Source: Pontibacter litorisediminis (lineage in GTDB: Bacteria; Bacteroidota; Bacteroidia; Cytophagales; Hymenobacteraceae). Taken from it: a DNA stretch of 64,000 nucleotides. The notes beneath the pieces are model-generated. The model did no database searches. It was not told the origin of the DNA and saw only the letters and a program-made list of their open reading frames with translations. The stretch is taken from positions 248,001 to 312,000 of the forward strand of contig NZ_JARDUA010000001.1 of NCBI RefSeq assembly GCF_029360645.1, in the 5' to 3' direction. Both the position numbers and the translations under genes were made by a program. Below are positions 1 through 8,242 of the stretch, piece by piece; within the stretch, counting starts at the first letter, position 1; each line of letters begins with the position of its first letter.

Positions 1-828
1 CTTAAACAGCTGGTTAAGTTCCGGTATGGCAATAAAGAAACCAACAGGCTCACCCTCATAGAAGGCAAACCACATGATGCGCTCGTCCAGGATAGGCTTT
101 AACTGGTTCATGATGGCCGTAGCCTGCGCCTCGCCCATGGGCTTTACCCCTTCGTGCTTGGCCCAGCCTTTGTTGTAAACATCGCGGAAATAGCCGGTGT
201 AGGCACCAAGCTCCTTTTTGTTCAAGTGCCTGAAGCTGTAGCGGGGGTCGCCAAGGATGCGCTGTGCTTTCTCGTGGTATTCCGGAGGCAGCTCGTCGTG
301 TACGGTGCGGTAGTAAGTATACTGCCTGAAGTACAGCTGAAAGCCATAGTTCTCCAGCAGCTGCTGGTAATAGGGGAAGTTGTACGGCATGCAGTAAGTC
401 GGCTGGTAGAAGCCGTCGATCAACACACCCCACCACTTGTCGCGCTCCCCAAAGTTGATGGGGCCGTCCATGGCCTCCATGCCGCGTTCCTTCAGCCACT
501 CGCGGCAGGCATCCAGCAGCATGTTGGCTGCCGCCTGGTCGTTTATGCAGTCAAAGAAGCCCATACCGCCAGTGGGTTGGTCGTTGGCGTTGGCTGTGCG
601 TTTGTTAATGAAGGCCGCCACCCTTCCAATCGATTTTCCCGAGCTATCCTGCAAGATCCACCGAATGGCCTCGCCGTCGCGCAGCAGCTTGTTTTTTTTG
701 GGGTCGAAGACGTTGTTTACATCTTTGTCCAGCGGGCGGATATAGTTGGGGTCGTTCTTATACATCCGCACCTGCAGCATCAGGAACTCCTGCGCAAGCT
801 CGGGTGTGTTCACCTCTATCAGTTTCAT
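1..828 (-). CDS. GNAT-like acetyltransferase-family protein (3' end outside window)
   Basis: Reading frame on the minus strand from ATG at 826-828, open for 276 codons to the window edge, so the C-terminus is missing. The translation begins MKLIEVNTPELAQEF and carries an aromatic-rich segment around GMGFFDCINDQ, followed by a GPINFGERDKWWG motif. These are characteristic of a Bacteroidota family usually annotated as hypothetical or GNAT N-acetyltransferase; I recognise the family style but not a substrate. No signal peptide or membrane segment is visible. A large open frame also exists on the opposite strand here, but it lacks any recognisable protein features and is a shadow. One AAGTATA copy lies inside at 315. 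Function is uncertain. Confidence 0.65.
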   Translation of the reverse strand, partial: MKLIEVNTPELAQEFLMLQVRMYKNDPNYIRPLDKDVNNVFDPKKNKLLRDGEAIRWILQDSSGKSIGRVAAFINKRTANANDQPTGGMGFFDCINDQAAANMLLDACREWLKERGMEAMDGPINFGERDKWWGVLIDGFYQPTYCMPYNFPYYQQLLENYGFQLYFRQYTYYRTVHDELPPEYHEKAQRILGDPRYSFRHLNKKELGAYTGYFRDVYNKGWAKHEGVKPMGEAQATAIMNQLKPILDERIMWFAFYEGEPVGFFIAIPELNQLFK

Positions 829-942
829 AGTATGCGTTGAATAGGAAATGCTAAATAAACTATAATCCGCAAAAAAAGGAAGTATAAAGTCTAAAGCGCC
901 CCTGAGGCAGCTTCGGGAAAAGCGGAAAACTTGAAATAAAAA

Positions 943-968
943 AAGCCTCCAGATTTCTCTGAAGGCTT
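943..968 (-). terminator. Hairpin terminator of the tRNA-Thr pair
   Basis: Read on the minus strand, an 11-base stem with one mismatch (AAGCCTTCAGA / TCTGGAGGCTT) closes a GAAA loop and runs into a T-rich tract. It sits just downstream of the tRNA at 979-1051, so it is a good candidate end point for the tRNA transcript. Confidence 0.7.
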
Positions 969-978
969 CCTCTATAAG

Positions 979-1051
<73 letters not shown>

Positions 1052-1108
1052 TTGTACTTATGTTTACCAGTGAAGCAGATGCAGTACAATCATTTGCTTT
1101 TGGAGTTG

Positions 1109-1181
<73 letters not shown>

Positions 1182-1266
1182 TTAACCTTTTTTGTTGTGC
1201 TTTATTGTGTTAAAGCGTTGCAAAGGTATGTTTAAGATTTTATTCTGCAAATAACTGGTTCAAAAA

Positions 1267-1307
1267 TTTCTCCTGGCTTATTCTAAAAATCTGAAAGCCA
1301 GGAGAAA
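1267..1307 (-). terminator. Terminator downstream of the DUF349 gene
   Basis: A perfect 13-base inverted repeat (TTTCTCCTGGCTT with AAGCCAGGAGAAA) around a 15-base loop, located a few bases after the DUF349 stop codon. In the minus direction it ends in TTT, consistent with intrinsic termination. Confidence 0.7.
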
Positions 1308-1312
1308 AAATT

Positions 1313-3355
1313 TTAGCCTCTGAAGGCGTCGAGCTGGTGTTGCAGGTTAGCAATGCGCTTTTGGGCATCGGCAATGCGGCCCTCATACTCTTCGCGCAGC
1401 TTATCGGCGTTCTTGGAGCGGGCAAAAAACTCGATGTTGGTGCGAAGCGTTTGGATATCATTCTGCAGTTGGGCAATCTCGCGGCGCAGCGTTGTCTCGC
1501 GCTGGTGCAGTTTCTGGCCTGCATCCGGGCTGTGCTTGATGCGTTCTACCTGCAGCTTCACCAGCAGGTCCGTGCGCTCCTCCGGGTTTAGGTCCGGAAC
1601 GCGCTCCAGGTACTTCTCCATTAGCTGGATAAATTTATCCTCTGCCTTGGGGCTGGTGCGCTTGCTGCCCTTGTCGGTTCCGCGCCACTGCTGCACAAAG
1701 CTGTTGAACTCTTCCACAGACCCCACAGCATTTGGCTGCGAGAGCTTGTCGGCTACCTTGTCGCAGATCTCCATCTTCTCTGCGGAGAGCTTTTCCAACT
1801 CGGCGGAGCGCTGCTGCTCCTGCGCCTGCTTGCGGTCAAAGAACTCGTTGCAGGCCGTGCGGAAGCGCTGCCAGATCTTATCGGAGTACTTGTCTGGCAC
1901 GCGGCCAATGGTTTTCCATTTCTTTTGCAGCTGTATCAGTTTCTCTTTGGTGCTGGCCCAGTCGGTGCTGTCTTTCAGACTCTCAGCTTCTTCGCATAAC
2001 TGGGTCTTTAGCTGCAGGTTTTGCATCTTCTGCTCGTCCAAAGCCTTAAAGAACTGGTTCTTGCGCAGGAAAAAGGCCTTATAGTTACCCCAAAAAGCTT
2101 TGTTCACCTCTTCGGCGTTTTCCTTGGGCACCAGTCCGGCTTTGTCCCACTCCTCTTTCAGCTTCTGTATTTCGTCTGTTTTGTCGCGCCACTCGTTGAT
2201 GCGGTCGGTGTTGAAGGCGGAAAACTCCTGCAAGCGCTCCAGCAGACCTCGCTTCACCACAAGGTTTTGCTGCTCACGTGTAGTACGCTCTTCATGGTAA
2301 GCACGCCGGCGCTCATGCACCCGCTCGGAGGCCTGCGTAAATTGCTCCCAGATCGGGTCACGCTGGTCGTTGGGTACCGGCCCGATGTTTTTCCACTCCT
2401 CGTGCAGGTGGCGTAGCTCCTGCAGCGCCTTGTTGATGCTCGGCTCCTGTTGCAGCGCCTGGGCCCGTTCGATGAGTTGCAGCTTGGCCTCCAGGTTACG
2501 GCGGCGGTCCAGCTCCTTCATCTCGAAGAACATGCTGCGGTTGTTATAGAAGATATCGAGCAGCGCATGGTAAGAGTCCCACAGCTCCTGCGCCTCACCG
2601 GCCGGCACCGGACCGATAGAGCGCCACTCTGCCTGCAGTTTCTTCAGCTCATCTCCGCTGTTCTTTGTCTCGGCAGACTCTACTAGCTCGCGCAGGCGGC
2701 TTAGCAGTTCCCTCTTGCGCTGCAGGTTGTTTTGGCGTTGCTCCTCCTGGTTCTGGCGCTGCTGGTAACGTGACTCGCGGTAAGCTGACAACAACTTCTC
2801 CAGGTCCTGGTGCTCACGAGAGGTATGGTAATCGAAGTCTTCCTCGGTGCCCCCCTCCTCTTTGAACTTATTCAGTGCTTCTTGGCGCTCAGCCTGGAAC
2901 TTTAAATCATACTGACGGTGAATTTCATTTATGGTGCGGTACTTCCGGATCGCATCGTTGCCTTTTAGAACATTGGTGAGTTGCTGGCGGAGCTCTTCCA
3001 GTGAGAGTTGGCTGTAATCGGTGTGGTCTTCCTCCTCTTCCTCTTCCTCCTCGTGGTGCTCGTGCGCCGTCGCGGAAGCGGCGGCAGGTGTCTCCGCAAC
3101 ATCTGTCACCCCGGTGTTAGCTTCGGCAAAGGTCTCAGTGATGCTTTCGGAAGCCTCTGATTCCTGCGTTGTGGCCAGCTCCGGCTCTACCTCCGGCTGT
3201 TCTTCCTTCGGTACACCCTGCCCGGTGTCGGCCGCGTTCTCTTCTGTTGGTTTTTGCGTTTGCGAAACCGTCTTTTGTTCATCGGCAGCAGCCTGGTTCT
3301 CTGGTTTGTTAGCCTCAGCTCCGGTGGTGTCCATATGCTCTTTGTCAGTTGTCAT
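1313..3355 (-). CDS. DUF349 domain-containing coiled-coil protein
   Basis: 680 residues, start ATG at 3353-3355. The first about 115 residues are low-complexity and acidic, including an unbroken run of glutamates followed by Asp just before HTDYSQLSLEELRQQL. The body has at least four repeats of the DUF349 signature, recognised as W-(K/R)-x-x-G-x-V-P followed by an aromatic-rich helix: EWRSIGPVP, EWKNIGPVP, EWDKAGLVP and KWKTIGRVP, with a fifth degenerate copy. The C-terminal 80 residues are a predicted coiled coil. No signal peptide is visible, so it is probably cytoplasmic. DUF349 proteins have no firmly established biochemical role in Bacteroidota. It is transcribed after yqgE in the same direction with a 32-base gap and may share its promoter. 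Confidence 0.9.
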   Translation of the reverse strand: MTTDKEHMDTTGAEANKPENQAAADEQKTVSQTQKPTEENAADTGQGVPKEEQPEVEPELATTQESEASESITETFAEANTGVTDVAETPAAASATAHEHHEEEEEEEEDHTDYSQLSLEELRQQLTNVLKGNDAIRKYRTINEIHRQYDLKFQAERQEALNKFKEEGGTEEDFDYHTSREHQDLEKLLSAYRESRYQQRQNQEEQRQNNLQRKRELLSRLRELVESAETKNSGDELKKLQAEWRSIGPVPAGEAQELWDSYHALLDIFYNNRSMFFEMKELDRRRNLEAKLQLIERAQALQQEPSINKALQELRHLHEEWKNIGPVPNDQRDPIWEQFTQASERVHERRRAYHEERTTREQQNLVVKRGLLERLQEFSAFNTDRINEWRDKTDEIQKLKEEWDKAGLVPKENAEEVNKAFWGNYKAFFLRKNQFFKALDEQKMQNLQLKTQLCEEAESLKDSTDWASTKEKLIQLQKKWKTIGRVPDKYSDKIWQRFRTACNEFFDRKQAQEQQRSAELEKLSAEKMEICDKVADKLSQPNAVGSVEEFNSFVQQWRGTDKGSKRTSPKAEDKFIQLMEKYLERVPDLNPEERTDLLVKLQVERIKHSPDAGQKLHQRETTLRREIAQLQNDIQTLRTNIEFFARSKNADKLREEYEGRIADAQKRIANLQHQLDAFRG

Positions 3356-3387
3356 TTCTGAATTGTTAGGTACAACGTTTAAGCGTG

Positions 3388-3957
3388 TTAATTCAGGCGC
3401 GGGTCGTCCGGGTAGTTGCTCAGCACCTTAAACTTTCCGCCCATCTGCCGAAGGATGCTTCGCCAGAGGGTTTCTGTATCCAAAGTAAATAATTTATTTG
3501 CAGCATTGTTGTTCACGATCCAAACATTTTTATCTATCTCCTCCTGCAGTTGGCCCGGTGTCCAGCCGGAGTAGCCCAGAAAGAATTTTATGTCATCCTG
3601 CTGCACCAGCCCAGTCTCGATCATGGTGCGTAACGATTCAAAATCGCCACCCCAGTAGAGGTTGTCATTCAGTTTAACAGCTTCCGGAAGGCCTGCCAGG
3701 CGGTGTACGTAGTGGAGCGTGTTGTACTGCACCGGACCGCCTATGCCCAGCACCATATCAAACTTATCGTCGAACACGTCCAGCACATCCGACAGGTGCA
3801 GGTTCGACGCCCGGTTCAGCACCAACCCAAAGGAGCCTTCTTCTTCGTGGCTGCAAAGCAGTATCACGCTACGCTCGAAGTTCGGGTCGCCCAGGTATGG
3901 TTCAGATATCAGGATGCTTCCGCTCTGTGGTTTTATCGTCTTGCTTTCTGCCATCAT
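3388..3957 (-). CDS. YqgE/AlgH family protein (DUF179)
   Basis: 189 residues, the usual length for the YqgE/AlgH family. Family hallmarks are the N-terminal segment GSILISEPYLGDPNFERSVI, the histidine-containing LLCSHEEEGSFGLVLNR, a GGPV motif, and a later FLGYSGWTPGQLQEEI. The function of the family is not settled; AlgH was linked to alginate regulation in Pseudomonas, which is not transferable here. Two consecutive ATG codons (3955-3957 and 3952-3954) can serve as start. It is a soluble cytoplasmic protein and the first gene of a likely yqgE-DUF349 unit, divergent from pdxH. Confidence 0.92.
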   Translation of the reverse strand: MMAESKTIKPQSGSILISEPYLGDPNFERSVILLCSHEEEGSFGLVLNRASNLHLSDVLDVFDDKFDMVLGIGGPVQYNTLHYVHRLAGLPEAVKLNDNLYWGGDFESLRTMIETGLVQQDDIKFFLGYSGWTPGQLQEEIDKNVWIVNNNAANKLFTLDTETLWRSILRQMGGKFKVLSNYPDDPRLN

Positions 3958-4279
3958 TCTTTCATCACGTTTCTTGTTTTACCGTTGACAGCATAGCGCC
4001 CTTTGCTAATTGCAAATTAACATATAAAAATAACCATCATTTGTTAATTACGCAAACAGACCGATATAGTATCAAAAAGGCATCCTATGCACGGTATTTT
4101 TCAAGCTATACTGTTATCCTGCCAATACAGTTGGCTTCAGCACCTTTGTTTCAGGTTTTATGCTGCAGGCCTCCAAGGTATGTAAGGCATACGTGCAAGG
4201 CAGTCTGTTGCATGATGGCCGCACATTTAGTTTAGCCTCAGCAGATATTTTTATAATTTTGAACAAAACAACCAAGCTT
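3958..4279. other. Divergent intergenic region yqgE / pdxH
   Basis: About 320 bases without a convincing gene. It is AT-rich around 4010-4080 (for example ATTAACATATAAAAATAACC), as expected for a region holding promoters for the two divergent genes. An open frame continues upstream of pdxH here, but it does not match the family and pdxH begins naturally at 4280. I could not place a confident TAnnTTTG promoter. Confidence 0.5.
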
Positions 4280-4930
4280 ATGGCTCTGACACATAATATT
4301 GCCGATATCCGGGTAAACTACATGAAGCACGCACTGACAGAGGCCTCTGTTGCTGCCGCCCCTATCGATCAGTTTAAAACGTGGCTGCAGGAGGCCATCG
4401 AGGCGCAGGTGGAGGAGCCAACGGCGCTGGTGCTCTCCACCGTGGATGCAGCAGGCAAGCCATCTGCCCGCGTGGTGCTGCTGAAAGGGGTAGACGAGCA
4501 GGGCTTCAGTTTTTACACCAACTATGCCAGCCGCAAAGGCCAAGAGCTGGCGCAGAACCCGCATGCCTCCCTCACCTTTTTCTGGCCTGCCCTGGAGCGG
4601 CAGGTGCGGATTGAGGGGAAGGTAGAGAAGGTGCAGCCGGAGGAGTCGGAGAAATATTTCCATAGCCGCCCAAAAGGCAGCCAGATCGGGGCCTGGGCCT
4701 CGCCGCAGAGCCAGGTGATCGCCTCCAGAGAGGTGCTGGAGCAGCGTGAGAAAGAGCTGAGCGAGCAGTATGCCGACGCCGAGCTGCTGCCAAGGCCGGA
4801 GCATTGGGGCGGCTACCGCCTGGTGCCGGATTACCTGGAGTTCTGGCAGGGCCGGCCAAGTCGCCTGCACGACCGTATCGTGTATGAATTGGAGGGAGAA
4901 CGCTGGCAGATCAAGCGCCTGGCTCCCTAA
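4280..4930 (+). CDS. pdxH: Pyridoxamine 5'-phosphate oxidase
   Basis: 216 residues, close to the 218 of E. coli PdxH. It oxidises pyridoxamine or pyridoxine 5'-phosphate to pyridoxal phosphate using FMN and O2. Family motifs are visible in order: the N-terminal [16 protein letters not shown]-binding [20 protein letters not shown] followed by SRKGQEL, RVEGKVEKV-like [22 protein letters not shown], and the C-terminal [18 protein letters not shown] ending RLAP. The frame is open upstream to 4160, but the start at 4280 ([10 protein letters not shown]) matches the family and is preferred. It is followed 60 bases later by a DUF1015 gene. Confidence 0.95.
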   Translation: MALTHNIADIRVNYMKHALTEASVAAAPIDQFKTWLQEAIEAQVEEPTALVLSTVDAAGKPSARVVLLKGVDEQGFSFYTNYASRKGQELAQNPHASLTFFWPALERQVRIEGKVEKVQPEESEKYFHSRPKGSQIGAWASPQSQVIASREVLEQREKELSEQYADAELLPRPEHWGGYRLVPDYLEFWQGRPSRLHDRIVYELEGERWQIKRLAP

Positions 4931-4990
4931 AATCGCATTGGGTGTCACCGCACCATGATGCTCTTTACTTATACTTTGTAATCACAATTA

Positions 4991-6289
4991 ATGGCTGAGA
5001 TACTTCCACTGCGCGCCTGGCGCTATAACGACGACCTGAACGACAAGATAGATCAACTGACCTCCCCGCTTTTCGATGTGGTATCAGCAAAGCAGCGGGA
5101 TGCCTTGTACCAGAACCCCTTGAACAGTATCCACCTGTCGGTGCCGCGCGGGGACTACCCGGCACCGGATGCGGCCACGTTGCTGCAGAAGTGGAAGGAA
5201 AGCGGCATTTTGCTGCAGGACGGCCTGCCCGGCATCTATGTCTATTATCAATATTTCCGGCTGCCGGGCAATGAGAAAGAGTATGTGCGCAAAGGCTTTA
5301 TCTGCAACATAAAAGCATATGACTGGCATGAGCAGGTGTTGCTGCGCCACGAAAACACCATCCCCAGCGCCGTGAACGACCGCATCGAGCTGCTGGAGGA
5401 GACGCTGCTGAACGTGAGCCCGACCCATGGCCTGTATACCGATCCGGAGTTTTTGCTGGAGCCCTACATGGACGAGAGCATCCGTACGCCAATCTACGAA
5501 ACGGAGGATTACCAGGGGGTGCGCGATGTGCTGGCCGTAATCCACGACCATGAGGTGATACAGCTGTTCGTGCAGACGCTGGCCCAAAAGCAGATCCTGC
5601 TGGCCGACGGCCACCACCGCTACGAAGGCTCGTTGTTTTACCGGCGCAAAATGATGGCCCAGAATCCAAGCCACACCGGCCTGGAGCCTTACAACTACCA
5701 CCTGATGTACCTGACGAACTCGGAGCACGACGACCTGCGCATCCTGCCAACGCACCGCCTGCTGAAAGAGCTTCCCATCTCCGATGAGGCATTTTTGGAG
5801 CGGTTGCAGGAATACTTTACCGTTACACCGAAGGAAGACCCCTACGAGTTGAATGAAGTGATTGTGGGCAAGCCCTGGGCCTTTGGTCTGTACCTGAACG
5901 GCAACGCCTATAAACTGCGCCTCAAGCCGGAGGTGCACCAAAGCATAGACTGGAATTTTCCGGAGGAGGTGAAGCAGCTGGACCTGACGGTGATGCACTA
6001 CTTTATTTTTGAAAAGATTTTGGGTATTTACCGACAGGAGCAGCGCGATTACAAAGGCCTTAGCTACGAGCGCAACTTCACGGCCTGCATCCGGAAGGTG
6101 GATAAGGGAGAGGCGCACCTGGCCCTGATCACCAACGAGATTTCGATGGAGCAGGTGAAACGCGTGTGCAACAGCGGCGCGGTGATGCCGCAGAAGTCGA
6201 CTTTCTTCTACCCAAAAGTTATCTGTGGATTTTTATTTAGCTCGATCAAAGAAGATGAATTTACAACGGCCGCTGCTGCTTGCCTCTAA
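4991..6289 (+). CDS. DUF1015 domain-containing protein
   Basis: 432 residues, start ATG at 4991. It shows the family pattern: a leading PLRAWRYN segment, SPLFDVVS, and a strongly conserved ADGHHRYE motif at about residues 204-211, with further conserved blocks ending in MPQKSTFFYPK near the C-terminus. DUF1015 proteins are annotated in some genomes as HTH-associated or SpoIIE-associated, but no reaction is established. There is no signal peptide. Its 3' end overlaps the maf start by 35 bases, so the two are almost certainly co-transcribed. A TATACTTTG copy lies 15 bases upstream of the start. Confidence 0.9.
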   Translation: MAEILPLRAWRYNDDLNDKIDQLTSPLFDVVSAKQRDALYQNPLNSIHLSVPRGDYPAPDAATLLQKWKESGILLQDGLPGIYVYYQYFRLPGNEKEYVRKGFICNIKAYDWHEQVLLRHENTIPSAVNDRIELLEETLLNVSPTHGLYTDPEFLLEPYMDESIRTPIYETEDYQGVRDVLAVIHDHEVIQLFVQTLAQKQILLADGHHRYEGSLFYRRKMMAQNPSHTGLEPYNYHLMYLTNSEHDDLRILPTHRLLKELPISDEAFLERLQEYFTVTPKEDPYELNEVIVGKPWAFGLYLNGNAYKLRLKPEVHQSIDWNFPEEVKQLDLTVMHYFIFEKILGIYRQEQRDYKGLSYERNFTACIRKVDKGEAHLALITNEISMEQVKRVCNSGAVMPQKSTFFYPKVICGFLFSSIKEDEFTTAAAACL

Positions 6290-6839
6290 CTCCCCCCGCC
6301 GCAAAGAGCTGCTCACCAGCCTTGGCCTGAAGTATGAGGTGCTGGTAAAGGAGGTGCAGGAGGATTTTCCAGCCCATTTAAAGCGGGAGGAGATCGCGGA
6401 ATACCTGGCCTCGCACAAAGCAGCCGCTTATACTTCCGACATCACGGATGAAGCGCTGATTACGGCTGATACCATTGTTTGCCTGGGCGATCGCGTGCTG
6501 AACAAGCCTGCTGACTATGCGGAGGCAAAAGAGATGCTGGAGGCGCTTTCGGGCACACACAACGAGGTGATTACGGGTGTCTGCATTCTTACGCGGGAGC
6601 AGAAAGCGGTTTTCCACGATACCACCAAAGTATACTTCAAGCAGCTCTCGGAGGCGGAGATCGATCATTACATCACGCATTACAAACCCTATGACAAGGC
6701 AGGTGCCTACGGCATCCAGGAGTGGATCGGTATGATCGGCATTGAGCGCATTGAGGGTTCTTATTTTAACGTGGTGGGGCTGCCGGTGCAGAAGCTGTAT
6801 GCCAAGCTGGAGGAGCTGGGGATAGTGGCAGCAGGCTGA
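6255..6839 (+). CDS. maf: Maf-family nucleotide pyrophosphatase
   Basis: 194 residues from the ATG at 6255 (MNLQRPLLLASNSPRRKELL). Maf proteins hydrolyse non-canonical or selected nucleoside triphosphates to monophosphates plus pyrophosphate. Visible motifs are ASNSPRR near the N-terminus, ITADTIV in the middle, and KPYDKAGAYGIQ followed by IEGSYFNVVGLP at the C-terminus, which fit the YhdE-type dTTP/UTP group. An in-frame ATG exists 30 bases earlier, but the family N-terminus argues for 6255. The start lies inside the 3' end of the DUF1015 gene. A palindromic AAGTATACTT occurs within the gene at 6628. Confidence 0.93.
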   Translation: MNLQRPLLLASNSPRRKELLTSLGLKYEVLVKEVQEDFPAHLKREEIAEYLASHKAAAYTSDITDEALITADTIVCLGDRVLNKPADYAEAKEMLEALSGTHNEVITGVCILTREQKAVFHDTTKVYFKQLSEAEIDHYITHYKPYDKAGAYGIQEWIGMIGIERIEGSYFNVVGLPVQKLYAKLEELGIVAAG

Positions 6840-6870
6840 TTATTGTTTTCGCCCTGTTGACTTGATACCC

Positions 6871-6998
6871 TATACTTCGACTACTAATAAAGTCGAAATG
6901 GCTACCTTTGCAAAAATTTATACTTCTGATCTTTTGAAAGTATAAACAACCAGCATTCATCAATTAGCAACCAAGATGTCAATTATTAAATTATACTT
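6871..6998. repeat. Cluster of four AAGTATA/TATACTT copies upstream of and into the rlmI start
   Basis: Copies of the window-wide heptamer sit at 6871 (minus orientation), 6919 (minus), 6938 (plus) and 6992 (minus) within about 130 bases, spanning the maf-rlmI gap and the first codons of rlmI. A 7-base inverted repeat TTCGACT/AGTCGAA (6876-6882 and 6891-6897) lies in the same gap but has no T-tract. Confidence 0.8.
6903..6910 (+). promoter_or_regulatory. Possible -7 promoter box for rlmI
   Basis: TACCTTTG matches the Bacteroidota -7 consensus TAnnTTTG exactly, 66 bases before the rlmI start codon. No TTTG-type -33 element stands at the usual 17-23 base spacing, so the assignment is tentative. 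Confidence 0.35.
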
Positions 6999-8160
6999 GG
7001 CTCCGGGCAAGGAGCATTCTTTAAAGCGCCAGCACCCCTGGGTGTTCTCCGGAGCCATCAGAAAAGCAGACGGCGAGCCGGCAGAAGGCGACGTGGTGGA
7101 AGTATACTCCAGCAAGCGCGAGTTTCTGGGAATGGGCCATTACGCCCCGGGCTCTATTGCCGTGCGTATTTTTTCGTTTGAGCAGGTGGAGCCGGACTAT
7201 ACTTTCTGGAAAGGCAAAGTACAGAAAGCTTACGAGTACCGCCAGCGCCTCGGCCTGGTCGATAACCCTAACACCAACGTGTACCGCCTGGTGTATGCCG
7301 AGGGCGATGGCGTGCCGGGCCTGATCGTGGACTTCTACAAAGACACGGCGGTAGTGCAGACGCACACGGTAGGCATGTACAGCGTGCGCGCGCATGTGGC
7401 GCAGGCGCTGCAGGAGATTTATGGCGACAGACTGCGCGCGGTGTACGACAAGAGCGCCGAATCGCTGCCACCCAAGGCGCCGGTGCAGGCGCAGAACGGC
7501 TACCTCTACGGGCAGTCGGAAGGCGGTGTGGTGGTGACAGAGAACGGCAACCAATTTTTCATTGACTGGGAAACCGGCCAGAAAACAGGCTTTTTCATTG
7601 ACCAGCGCGAGAACCGCGACCTGCTGGCACGCTACGTGAAGAATAAATCAGTGCTGAACACCTTCTGCTACACCGGTGGCTTCTCGGTGTACGCGCTGAA
7701 TGCCGGCGCCACCGAGGTGCACTCTGTGGATGTGTCGAAAAAGGCGATTGAGCTGACGGTGAAGAACGGAGAGCTGAGCCAGGCGCCGGAGAAGCACGAG
7801 GCTTTTGCCGTAGATACCTTTGAGTTCCTGAAAGGTAAAGAAGACCGCTATGACGTGATCGTGCTGGACCCGCCGGCCTTTGCCAAGAGCCAGAATGTGC
7901 GCCACAATGCCCTGATGGGCTACAAGCGCCTCAATGCCGAGGCCATGAAAAAAATAAAGCCGGGTGGAATCCTGTTTACCTTTTCCTGCTCGCAGGTGGT
8001 AGACAAGTACCTGTTCAACAACACGGTTATGGCGGCCGCCATTGAGGCTGGCAGAAATATCAAGATCATGCACCACTTGTCGCAGCCGGCCGATCACCCT
8101 ATCTCTATCTTCCATCCGGAGGGCGAGTACCTAAAAGGGCTGGTGCTGTTTGTGGAGTAA
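6976..8160 (+). CDS. rlmI: Class I SAM-dependent rRNA (cytosine-C5) methyltransferase, RlmI-like
   Basis: 394 residues, typical of the RlmI/YccW family that methylates 23S rRNA (m5C1962 in E. coli). An N-terminal PUA domain occupies roughly residues 1-75 with the signature GKEHSLKRQHPWVFSGAI. The catalytic domain carries QTGFFIDQREN-like QKTGFFIDQREN, the SAM-binding CYTGGFSVYALNAGA near residue 230, and LDPPAFAKS near residue 297. The catalytic cysteine is expected in the TFSCSQ segment. The start at 6976 gives the family N-terminus SIIKLYLAPGKE. It is preceded by the motif cluster described separately and followed by a strong bidirectional terminator. Confidence 0.93.
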   Translation: MSIIKLYLAPGKEHSLKRQHPWVFSGAIRKADGEPAEGDVVEVYSSKREFLGMGHYAPGSIAVRIFSFEQVEPDYTFWKGKVQKAYEYRQRLGLVDNPNTNVYRLVYAEGDGVPGLIVDFYKDTAVVQTHTVGMYSVRAHVAQALQEIYGDRLRAVYDKSAESLPPKAPVQAQNGYLYGQSEGGVVVTENGNQFFIDWETGQKTGFFIDQRENRDLLARYVKNKSVLNTFCYTGGFSVYALNAGATEVHSVDVSKKAIELTVKNGELSQAPEKHEAFAVDTFEFLKGKEDRYDVIVLDPPAFAKSQNVRHNALMGYKRLNAEAMKKIKPGGILFTFSCSQVVDKYLFNNTVMAAAIEAGRNIKIMHHLSQPADHPISIFHPEGEYLKGLVLFVE

Positions 8161-8175
8161 AACCGTATGTATAAG

Positions 8176-8219
8176 AGCAGAAAAGCCGGAGCTATACTAG
8201 TAGCTCCGGCTTTTCTGCT
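8176..8219. terminator. Bidirectional terminator between rlmI and rsmF-like gene
   Basis: A perfect 19-base inverted repeat (left arm 8176-8194, right arm 8201-8219) around the 6-base loop TACTAG. The arms begin AGCAGAAAAGCCGG and the stem is flanked by A/T tracts on both sides, fitting termination of both convergent genes. Confidence 0.9.
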
Positions 8220-8242
8220 TTCAAGTTAACGACGAGCAATCG

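Noticed and set aside
154-840. Long plus-strand open frame of 228 codons
   Set aside because: It overlaps a better minus-strand frame with recognisable protein segments, lacks any family motif, and is a shadow of GC-rich coding.
3011-3060. Poly-glutamate tract as a mobile or slippage repeat
   Set aside because: It is a short low-complexity coding stretch in the acidic N-terminus of the DUF349 protein, without repeat units beyond GAG/GAA codons.
4160-4279. Upstream extension of pdxH
   Set aside because: The added residues do not fit the PdxH family and the region looks like promoter DNA.
4970-4979. TATACTTTG as the general promoter -7 element
   Set aside because: It resembles TAnnTTTG but has one extra base between TA and TTTG, and most copies of the heptamer lie inside genes in either orientation, so promoter function cannot explain the family.
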